17,785 nucleotides of DNA from Chloroflexi bacterium UBA6077 (GTDB taxonomy: Bacteria; Chloroflexota; UBA6077). Below are positions 12,598 through 17,785 of the stretch, one piece after another (the first letter of the stretch is position 1; each line of letters starts with the position of its first letter). The notes under the pieces were generated by a model. The model saw only the letters and a program-made list of their open reading frames with translations, was not told the origin of the DNA and searched no databases. Where the stretch lies: assembly GCA_002436065.1 (NCBI GenBank), contig DIXP01000094.1, forward strand, positions 1 to 17,785. The letters run 5' to 3'. A program made the translations under genes and the position numbers.

Positions 12598-14274
12598 CTA
12601 CATCAACTCCTCTGGCACCTTCAGCACGGCACCTGTAGCGGCGGAGGTCACTAGCGCAGCATAGCGCACCAAATAGCCACTCGTGACCTTCGGCTTCGGG
12701 CGCCTCCACTCGGCGCGTCGCCTGGCCAGCTCATCCTCCTCGACCTTCAGCTCGAGGCGTCTGTTGGGGATGTCAATCTCGATCACATCTCCAGTGCGAA
12801 CCAGCCCGATAGGTCCGCCCAGGGCAGCCTCTGGGGAAACGTGACCGATGGCGGCACCACGGCTGGCGCCGGAGAAGCGGCCGTCGGTGATCAGGGCAAC
12901 GTCCTTGTCCAGTCCCATCCCCACTATGGTGGCGGTGGGCACCAGCATCTCCCTCATCCCTGGCCCGCCCTTGGGTCCTTCGTACCGGATCACCACTACG
13001 TCGCCCTTCTCCATCTTTCGGGCCATCATGTCAGCGAAGGCGTCTTCCTCGGAGTCGTACACTTTGGCAACGCCGGAGCGCTTCAGCATGCTTGGATCGA
13101 CAGCGGCGGCTTTGACGACAGCGCCGGCTGGGGCCAAATTGCCAAACAGGATGGCGATGCCGCCCTCGCTCCGGTGGGGGTTCTCCACAGGACGGATGAC
13201 CTCGCGGTTCTGTACGGCCGCCTGCTCCAGGTTCTCTTCCACGGTCTTTCCGGTGACTGTGGGAAGCCCCTTGTGGATCAGCCCCTTTCGGTCCAACTCC
13301 TTCATGACGGCCTGGATACCGCCGGCCTCGTCCAGGTCCACCAGGAAGTTCTTCCCACCAGGACTCATGGAGCAGATGTACGGGGTCTTCCGGCTGATGG
13401 TGTCAAAAGTCTTCAACTCGAGATCAACACCGGCCTCGTAGGCGATCGCGGGGAGGTGCAGCACGGTGTTGGTGGAGCCGCCCAGCGCCATATCCACCAC
13501 CACAGCATTCTCGAATGCCTGTCGGGTCATGATATCTCGGGGCTTGATGTCTCTCTCAAGCAACTCCATGATGCGAGCGCCAGCGCGCTTGGCCAGCCGC
13601 AGTCGTGCGGCGTAGACGGCAGGAATTGTCCCGTTGCCTGGAAGGGCCATCCCCAACGCCTCGGCCATGCAATTCATGGTGTTGGCCGTGAACATACCCG
13701 CGCAGGAGCCGCAGCCAGAGCAGCCCGACTCCTCCAGCCCTGCCATGTCCGCCTCGCTGGCCTTGCCGGCGAGGAAGCGACCCGTGACCTCGAAGATCTT
13801 GGCCACATCGGACTTCTCCCCCTTTACGACGCCCGGGAGCATCGGCCCACCGCTGACGACGACGGCAGGGATATTCACCCTGGCGGCGGCCATCAGCATG
13901 GCGGGGGTGATCTTATCGCAGTTGGTGATCAGCACCAGGGCGTCGAACTGGTGCGCCATGGCCATAGCCTCGATGGAGTCGGCGATCAACTCCCGAGTTG
14001 CCAGGACGTACTTCATACCCACATGGCCCATGGCGATGCCATCGTCGGCGGCAATGGTGGAGAATTCCACCGGCGTGCCCCCGGCGGAGCGAATCCCGTC
14101 CTTGACAGCCCTGGCTATGGAATCGAGGTGGAAGTGTCCCGGGACGATCTCGTTCTGGGAGTTGACCACTCCGATCAGCGGGCGCTCCAGTTCCTCGGGC
14201 GTGTACCCCATTGCATAGAACAGGGATCGGTGCGCGGCCCGGGCCGGGCCTTTCTTGACTTCGTCGCTTCTCAC
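12598..14274 (-). CDS. ilvD: Dihydroxy-acid dehydratase
   Basis: A 558-residue IlvD, normal length. It dehydrates 2,3-dihydroxy-3-methylbutanoate and 2,3-dihydroxy-3-methylpentanoate to the 2-oxo acids, the third common step of valine and isoleucine synthesis. Visible landmarks are GGTPVEFSTIAADDGIAMGH (65-84), TNCDKITP with cluster ligand C119 and K121, CSGCGSCAGMFTANTM with ligand C191, and the C-terminal ITDGRFSGASRG carrying the catalytic serine. The region where [2Fe-2S] plant-type enzymes carry NTCN reads NEIVPGHFHL, closer to the E. coli form, so an oxygen-labile [4Fe-4S] cluster is likely. ATG 14274 begins 16 bases after the sortase gene. The rest of the ilv pathway is not in the window. 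Confidence 0.96.
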   Translation of the reverse strand: MRSDEVKKGPARAAHRSLFYAMGYTPEELERPLIGVVNSQNEIVPGHFHLDSIARAVKDGIRSAGGTPVEFSTIAADDGIAMGHVGMKYVLATRELIADSIEAMAMAHQFDALVLITNCDKITPAMLMAAARVNIPAVVVSGGPMLPGVVKGEKSDVAKIFEVTGRFLAGKASEADMAGLEESGCSGCGSCAGMFTANTMNCMAEALGMALPGNGTIPAVYAARLRLAKRAGARIMELLERDIKPRDIMTRQAFENAVVVDMALGGSTNTVLHLPAIAYEAGVDLELKTFDTISRKTPYICSMSPGGKNFLVDLDEAGGIQAVMKELDRKGLIHKGLPTVTGKTVEENLEQAAVQNREVIRPVENPHRSEGGIAILFGNLAPAGAVVKAAAVDPSMLKRSGVAKVYDSEEDAFADMMARKMEKGDVVVIRYEGPKGGPGMREMLVPTATIVGMGLDKDVALITDGRFSGASRGAAIGHVSPEAALGGPIGLVRTGDVIEIDIPNRRLELKVEEDELARRRAEWRRPKPKVTSGYLVRYAALVTSAATGAVLKVPEELM

Positions 14275-14290
14275 AGGCGGCTCATCCCCC

Positions 14291-15031
14291 TTATCTCTTC
14301 AACTTCGCTGTCACTATCAGTCGATGGGAATACTCACGCTTCGACGGATTCCACTCCCCGGCGCAGGTTATCAGTGTGATCCTCTCATCCGACGTTGGTT
14401 CCATCACACTGGTCTCTGTGGGCAGCACCAGACGAACCTCGCTCACCTCGTAGACAAACTCCGCGGCATCGGTGAAGACCCGCACCCGGTCTCCCAGCTC
14501 TATTTGGTACAGGTCCTGAAAGACGTTTCCCGCATTGTGACTCGTGACATGGCCCGAGAAGACGGCATTGCCGACCTCTCCTGCCTTAGCAGTCGCCCGA
14601 TAGTGAGCCACCACGAAGGGCAGGGTCTCCCACACAAGCTGTCCCTGCTCCCAGTACGTCCCTGCCTCTTTGACCTGCGAGTCCACACCGAGGCTTGGGA
14701 TAGCCATGCGAATAGGGACGCCAGGATTCGCCAGGGTGGGAGTGGGCGTTGGAGTGGTGGTTGGCTCTCTGGTCGCAACCGGGGTAGATGTCTCGGACGG
14801 CACAGCCGTCCTGCTCGGCTCGGCCGTCGCCTCCAAGGCCCCGGACACCAAAGCATCCCTCTGGGGGGTTGGGGTAGTTGCCGGCGACCCAGCATCCTTC
14901 TCCAGGGCCACGGGCCGAGGCAGGATCCTGTCTTGTCCGTGCCGGTCCACGGCGAAGGCAAGCGCCGCGACCAATAGGCTCGTCGCCCCGACCAGCAGGA
15001 GGAAGTTGCCGAAGAGACGCATCCCACTCAC
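14291..15031 (-). CDS. Sortase with proline/threonine-rich stalk
   Basis: A 246-residue membrane-anchored transpeptidase. Residues about 5-28 form an N-terminal signal anchor and 47-104 a Pro/Thr/Ala-rich stalk. The sortase barrel follows, with H161 (NAVFSGHVTSHN), C223 (TLITCAG) and R237 (YSHRLIVTAKL), the complete catalytic triad. Such enzymes cleave an LPxTG-like sorting signal of exported proteins and attach them to cell-wall material or pilins. GTG 15031 is used here; ATG 15022 three codons later is an equally sensible start. It lies 12 bases after the response regulator and 16 bases before ilvD. No protein with a sorting signal is visible in the window, so its substrate is elsewhere. 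Family is clear; the class (D, E or F) is not decided. Confidence 0.9.
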   Translation of the reverse strand: MSGMRLFGNFLLLVGATSLLVAALAFAVDRHGQDRILPRPVALEKDAGSPATTPTPQRDALVSGALEATAEPSRTAVPSETSTPVATREPTTTPTPTPTLANPGVPIRMAIPSLGVDSQVKEAGTYWEQGQLVWETLPFVVAHYRATAKAGEVGNAVFSGHVTSHNAGNVFQDLYQIELGDRVRVFTDAAEFVYEVSEVRLVLPTETSVMEPTSDERITLITCAGEWNPSKREYSHRLIVTAKLKR

Positions 15032-15043
15032 GGGAAGCCTCGC

Positions 15044-15595
15044 TTACTGCTTCTCCTCCCTCATGGCGTAGTCGTCCATGACGTCCACTACGCCCATCCG
15101 CCGCAAGCCGAAATCCCGTTCCAGAGTCTCACTCATCAGATGGAGCAGCTGCTCGATCTTCTGCTCGACCAGAGCCTCCACCTCCTTCTTCGTGGCGGCG
15201 CGCATCTGGCTGGACTTCTCGATGGCGGCGCGAACGCGGATGAGAAACAGACCAATATCGAAGGGCTTCGTGATGTAGTCGAAACAGCCCATCCGCCAGC
15301 CCTTCAACTGATCGGTATAGCTACTCAATGCGGTCAGGAAAACGATGGGGATGCTCTTGGTATTGTCCTCGCACAGCATCCTGCTTGCGACCTCCCACCC
15401 GTCCATGACGGGCATGAGGATATCCAGTACCACGAGATCGATCGGTTTCTGACGAACCACCCTCAGGGCTTCCTCGCCATTCGAAGCCATCTCGACGTTG
15501 TAGCCTTCCTCTGTGAGAACAGCCCCAACCATCTGGCGGATAGCATCATCATCATCCACCACCAGAATCCATGCCCCAGACGCCTGCTCTGTCAC
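15044..15595 (-). CDS. Single-domain response regulator with helical tail
   Basis: A 183-residue protein from GTG 15595, chosen for the GGAGGG ribosome binding site at forward 15601-15606; the longer frame above it lacks receiver homology. The receiver domain (about 9-125) has the acidic pocket VVDDDD, the phosphoacceptor D58 in VLDILMP, T88 in FLTALS and K110 in ITKPFD. The remaining 55 or so residues are charged and helical (EKSSQMRAATKKEVEALVEQ onward), likely a coiled coil for dimerisation or partner binding; no DNA-binding or enzymatic output domain is seen. It probably works by protein interaction in a phosphorelay. No histidine kinase is in the window. It is first in a series with sortase and ilvD (12- and 16-base gaps), an unusual combination. 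Confidence 0.9.
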   Translation of the reverse strand: MTEQASGAWILVVDDDDAIRQMVGAVLTEEGYNVEMASNGEEALRVVRQKPIDLVVLDILMPVMDGWEVASRMLCEDNTKSIPIVFLTALSSYTDQLKGWRMGCFDYITKPFDIGLFLIRVRAAIEKSSQMRAATKKEVEALVEQKIEQLLHLMSETLERDFGLRRMGVVDVMDDYAMREEKQ

Positions 15596-15646
15596 TGTGT
15601 CCCTCCATCGAGTCCCAACATAGCCAGAGTAGAATGATGATAGCAT

Positions 15647-15680
15647 CCACCCGTCCCCCAGGCAAGGAGCCGACGGGTGG
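15647..15680. repeat. Inverted repeat upstream of the response regulator
   Basis: CCACCCGTC (15647-15655) and GACGGGTGG (15672-15680) are perfect 9-base arms with a 16-base loop, about 50 bases upstream of the GTG start. It may be a regulator site in the promoter region of the operon or part of the neighbouring repeat. No convincing -35/-10 pair was found here. Confidence 0.5.
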
Positions 15681-15748
15681 GACGCTGGGGGATGGGGACG
15701 CGAGAAGGCGGGGATACGGGATACAGAGGATGGGCAGGATTAGGGAGT

Positions 15749-15858
15749 GAGGCAACTGGTCCCCTCTCCCCGCGGGAGAAGGTTAGGGTGAGGGGCCAGT
15801 CTGGTTGCCTCCCAAGTCAGCCCTCACCCCGACCCTCTCCCACCGCGGTGGGAGAGGG
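15749..15858. repeat. Paired intergenic repeat with a perfect 26-base palindrome
   Basis: GAGGCAAC (15749-15756) and GTTGCCTC (15804-15811) bracket a first unit that contains TCTCCC-CGC-GGGAGA (15765-15779) and GGTTAGGGTGAGGGG. A second, inverted unit (15821-15858) reads CCCTCACCCCGACC and ends in a perfect palindrome at 15833-15858, arms CCCTCTCCCACCG and CGGTGGGAGAGGG. This is the well-known CCCTCACCC/CCCTCTCCC type of dispersed bacterial repeat. It sits 22 bases after the stop of the glycoside hydrolase gene and could stabilise or terminate its transcript. Confidence 0.75.
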
Positions 15859-15880
15859 AGTGCGGCCTTTCCGGGTGCCG

Positions 15881-17161
15881 TTACTTGGGCAGGTTGCCCT
15901 TGATGAGGTCGTAGGAGACCCTGGGCTTCCCATCGGGATCGGTCAGGGCCCAGTAGTACTGCTCATCCTTAGCTGTCCAGCCCGGATCGCAGAGATAGAT
16001 CGCGCTCATGGCCCCGATCCAGGGGGCCCAACTCTTCTGAGCATACTGGAAGGCCCGAACTATGTATTCGCCCTTCTCCTTCTCGGTCACCGCATGCCAT
16101 GCATAGGGTGAACCCTGGCGATTGTCTGTGGTCCAGCCCATCTCCAGCACCATCACCTGCTTGCGCTCGTCTCCATTCTTCACCATGATGCTCCGAAGGT
16201 CCTCGACCCGGCGGAACCCGAAGAAGCGCTGTCCGCCCAACTCCTTCCGCGCCGCGATCTCATCGAGGCTCGTCTCAGGTGGAGCCTTGAAGCCAGCAGC
16301 GTGCGCGCCCAAGACGTCGAAGTAGTCCTTGGCACCAGCCTTGTACATCTCCTCCAGGAAAACGTCATCAGGGCGAGCTTCTGGTGACGTCGTGCCGGTG
16401 GGGGTGAGGCCCGCGCTGACGATCACTGCCTTCGGGTCCGCCTTCTTCGCCGCGAGATAGGCCGTCTTCAGCAGCTGCGTGTACTCCGAAGCGTTGGGCG
16501 GCTTGTTACCCCACTCCCTTGCCAGGTTGGGCTCGTTCCAGATCTCGTAGGCGTGGATAGTCCCCTGAGGCGACCCAGTCTTGTACCGGCTTACCAGGGC
16601 ATAGACGTAGTCCCCAAAGTCCTCATAGTTGTCCGGCGGCCCGTTGTGAGCACCATCTTTGCGTGCCCACTGGGGCTGGTAGTCGATCCTGGCAACGACC
16701 TTGAGCCCGTAGTTGTTAATCGCCTTTACCAGGCGGTCAGGCTCGTTCCAGAGGAACTTGCCCTTGCCGTCCCGCTCAATATAGTTCCACTGGAACATCT
16801 GCTTGACCCAGGTGAAGCCGGCGTCCTTAGCCAGCTTCAGATCCCTGCCGATATCCACGTTTCCCCACAGGAAAACCTGTATACCCGATTCCGGGCTCTT
16901 CATTCTGGCGACTTCCCCAGCAGCGGGTACGGCGGAACTGGCAGAGGCCTTGGAAGCAGTGGCGGCGGCCGCGGGGGTCGCTGCCGATGCTCCAGTCGTG
17001 GGTTGGTTGGTGGGAGCAGCCGAGGTGGCCGCTGGTGCAGCAGCCTGGCCCTGGGAAGCTCCGGACGGCGTTCCCGTCGTGGACGGCGCCGGACTGGAAC
17101 AACCGGCCACCAGCAGGAGGAGCACTCCAATAGTCAGGATAGGCACCCTCGAAAGCTTCAT
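15881..17161 (-). CDS. Secreted lipoprotein glycoside hydrolase (clan A type)
   Basis: A 426-residue lipoprotein started at ATG 17161, with AAAGGAG nine bases upstream; frames starting at 17185 or 17170 are less good. The signal peptide ends in the lipobox LLVAGC with C21 as the lipid-modified residue. A low-complexity Ala/Ser/Thr/Pro linker runs to about residue 80. The catalytic TIM-barrel follows, with FLWGNVDIGRDL near its start, acid/base E210 in HAYEIWNEPN and likely nucleophile E340 in VMVLEMGWTTD. This WNEPN plus LExGW layout is that of GH5/GH39-like retaining enzymes, acting on plant or microbial beta-glycans outside the cell. Substrate and family number cannot be fixed by eye. It is divergent from the proline-rich small protein and has its own strong promoter. 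Confidence 0.88.
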   Translation of the reverse strand: MKLSRVPILTIGVLLLLVAGCSSPAPSTTGTPSGASQGQAAAPAATSAAPTNQPTTGASAATPAAAATASKASASSAVPAAGEVARMKSPESGIQVFLWGNVDIGRDLKLAKDAGFTWVKQMFQWNYIERDGKGKFLWNEPDRLVKAINNYGLKVVARIDYQPQWARKDGAHNGPPDNYEDFGDYVYALVSRYKTGSPQGTIHAYEIWNEPNLAREWGNKPPNASEYTQLLKTAYLAAKKADPKAVIVSAGLTPTGTTSPEARPDDVFLEEMYKAGAKDYFDVLGAHAAGFKAPPETSLDEIAARKELGGQRFFGFRRVEDLRSIMVKNGDERKQVMVLEMGWTTDNRQGSPYAWHAVTEKEKGEYIVRAFQYAQKSWAPWIGAMSAIYLCDPGWTAKDEQYYWALTDPDGKPRVSYDLIKGNLPK

Positions 17162-17190
17162 TGCGGACATCTCCTTTAACGACATAGACT

Positions 17191-17210
17191 CCGAACCTCC
17201 CTCGGTTCGG
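17191..17210. promoter_or_regulatory. Inverted repeat at the start of the glycosidase leader
   Basis: CCGAACC (17191-17197) and GGTTCGG (17204-17210) are perfect 7-base arms with a 6-base centre. On the minus strand the repeat begins within a few bases of the predicted transcription start (about 17212), so it may be an operator or a 5' leader hairpin. Confidence 0.45.
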
Positions 17211-17218
17211 CGCGCTAA

Positions 17219-17247
17219 GTTGTACGGTAATCACGGGCGTGTGTCAA
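17219..17247 (-). promoter_or_regulatory. Sigma70-like promoter of the glycosidase gene
   Basis: On the minus strand, a perfect -35 box TTGACA (forward 17242-17247) is 17 bases from TACAAC (forward 17219-17224). The expected start near 17212 leaves a leader of about 50 bases before ATG 17161. Confidence 0.6.
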
Positions 17248-17286
17248 CCCGAATGCCGGCGAGGAAGCAAGGCTGGAATCGTACGG

Positions 17287-17316
17287 TGGACTCAGCACTC
17301 CCCACGGTTGTACAAT
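17287..17316 (+). promoter_or_regulatory. Possible promoter of the proline-rich protein gene
   Basis: TACAAT (17311-17316) is preceded by TGGACT (17287-17292) with an 18-base spacer. The leader to the TTG start at 17424 would be about 100 bases. The -10 box is good, the -35 box moderate. Confidence 0.4.
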
Positions 17317-17423
17317 GGTGTCGAAACGGAAGGGCTGCAGCCGAACAGATCGGATCATCCCTCCATGCCCCTCTTCATTGAGTCCATGGGCCAGGAGAGG
17401 GATGTCACCAGGGAGGAAGACAG

Positions 17424-17747
17424 TTGAACAAACGGAAGAGGGTGGCGATGCAGAAGCATCGCGTCAGAGCGCACAAGTTGGAGGAGAAGCGGAAGGCGAC
17501 GAAGGTCGCTTCCACCCTGTCTCCCGTTTCGAGACCTCGCCCCTTGGAGGTCGAGCGTCCGTCCGCACCACCACCCAGCCGCCCGCCCGCGCCAAGGCGC
17601 CCCAGGACGGCACCCCCTCGACCTGCCGGTCCTCAGGGATCCACATCGGAGCAAGGAGCTGCCCCGCGTCCGCCGAGGCCCCCCGCGCCGCGAAGACCAG
17701 CGCAGCCTCAGGAGGAGCAGTCTCCGTCAACCGGCGAGCAGGAATAG
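17424..17747 (+). CDS. Small basic, proline-rich protein
   Basis: A 107-residue protein, started at TTG 17424 because GGGAGGAAG lies at 17411-17419; ATG 17448 is a fallback eight codons later. Residues 1-27 are strongly basic and helical (KRKRVAMQKHRVRAHKLEEK). The rest is a disordered Pro/Arg/Ala-rich tail with repeated APRRP and RPPAP units (for example near residues 55-60 and 85-92), ending acidic (EEQSPSTGEQE). There is no signal peptide or membrane segment. I do not recognise a family. The basic helix suggests binding to RNA, DNA or the ribosome, and the tail resembles linker-like low-complexity regions. The high-GC proline run could allow chance open frames, but the ribosome binding site and promoter candidate support a real gene. 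Confidence 0.6.
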   Translation: MNKRKRVAMQKHRVRAHKLEEKRKATKVASTLSPVSRPRPLEVERPSAPPPSRPPAPRRPRTAPPRPAGPQGSTSEQGAAPRPPRPPAPRRPAQPQEEQSPSTGEQE

Positions 17748-17774
17748 GCTTCAGCGACTTGCAAGGAGAAGGCA

Positions 17775-17785
17775 ATGACGGCGCC
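17775..17785 (+). CDS. Start of a gene leaving the right edge
   Basis: ATG at 17775 is preceded by AAGGAGAAGG (17763-17772), a strong but close ribosome binding site, 27 bases after the stop of the proline-rich protein gene. Only three full codons (M-T-A) are visible, so nothing can be said of the product except that it is probably co-transcribed with the preceding gene. Confidence 0.5.

Noticed and set aside
11648..12664. 338-codon frame inside the ligase-like gene
   Set aside because: It is proline/arginine/glycine-rich, has no ribosome binding site and overlaps a clear polytopic membrane protein in another frame.
12841..14379. 512-codon plus-strand open frame opposite ilvD
   Set aside because: It is histidine- and glycine-rich in the manner of an antisense reading of a GC-rich gene, and ilvD on the other strand has all its motifs.
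10760..15880. Regularly spaced hairpins as a possible CRISPR array
   Set aside because: The repeats differ in sequence, are irregularly spaced, and no cas gene is present.
17445..17462. Inverted repeat GCGATGC-AGAA-GCATCGC
   Set aside because: It lies inside the start of the basic proline-rich protein gene, is only seven pairs long, and may be chance in this sequence.

Overview
The window is GC-rich and densely coded, with many GTG and TTG starts, strong purine-rich ribosome binding sites and intergenic palindromic (REP-like) repeats. Gene content is bacterial chromosomal: LonA protease, IlvD, a thiolase with a two-subunit CoA-transferase, an actinobacterial/Chloroflexota-style sortase and a lipoprotein glycoside hydrolase. 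Together with the repeats, this best fits an environmental Chloroflexota bacterium, but that assignment is inference without any database search.

Layout. 1-78 is the start of a gene leaving the left edge on the minus strand, possibly an insertion-sequence transposase. 338-1234 is a LysR-type regulator with its own sigma70-like promoter. 1235-1535 is a repeat-bearing spacer. 1536-4469 runs rightward: a small membrane protein with an HExxH motif, LonA, and a 24-residue lysine-rich peptide, closed by a long bidirectional hairpin. 4532-5859 (minus) holds CoA-transferase subunits B and A. From a divergent spacer, 6099-7834 (plus) holds a PcaF-like thiolase and a tail-anchored repeat protein. A MarR regulator with a cysteine-rich tail (7953-8501) has a good promoter and a palindromic operator candidate.

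8619-12590 is a surface-glycan block: a GT2 and a GT4 glycosyltransferase overlapping by 4 bases, a 382-base REP cluster, and an O-antigen-ligase-like membrane protein. Converging on it from the minus strand is a response regulator, sortase and ilvD series (15595 to 12598). 15596-15880 is another repeat spacer, containing a perfect 26-base palindrome. 15881-17161 (minus) is a secreted lipoprotein glycoside hydrolase with a consensus-like promoter. The window ends with a basic, proline-rich small protein and the first codons of another gene.

How the genes fit together. The CoA-transferase and thiolase can activate a 3-oxoacid and cleave it, as in the last two steps of the beta-ketoadipate pathway (PcaIJ plus PcaF) or in acetoacetate use. 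The glycosyltransferases, ligase-like protein, sortase and glycoside hydrolase suggest a cell-envelope and surface-polymer neighbourhood. Lon and the HExxH protein may form a small proteostasis unit. I see no CRISPR array, tRNA or rRNA, and no clear defence system or prophage. The least explained items are the small proteins near lon and at the right end, the repeat protein behind the thiolase, the Cys-tailed MarR and the REP elements.
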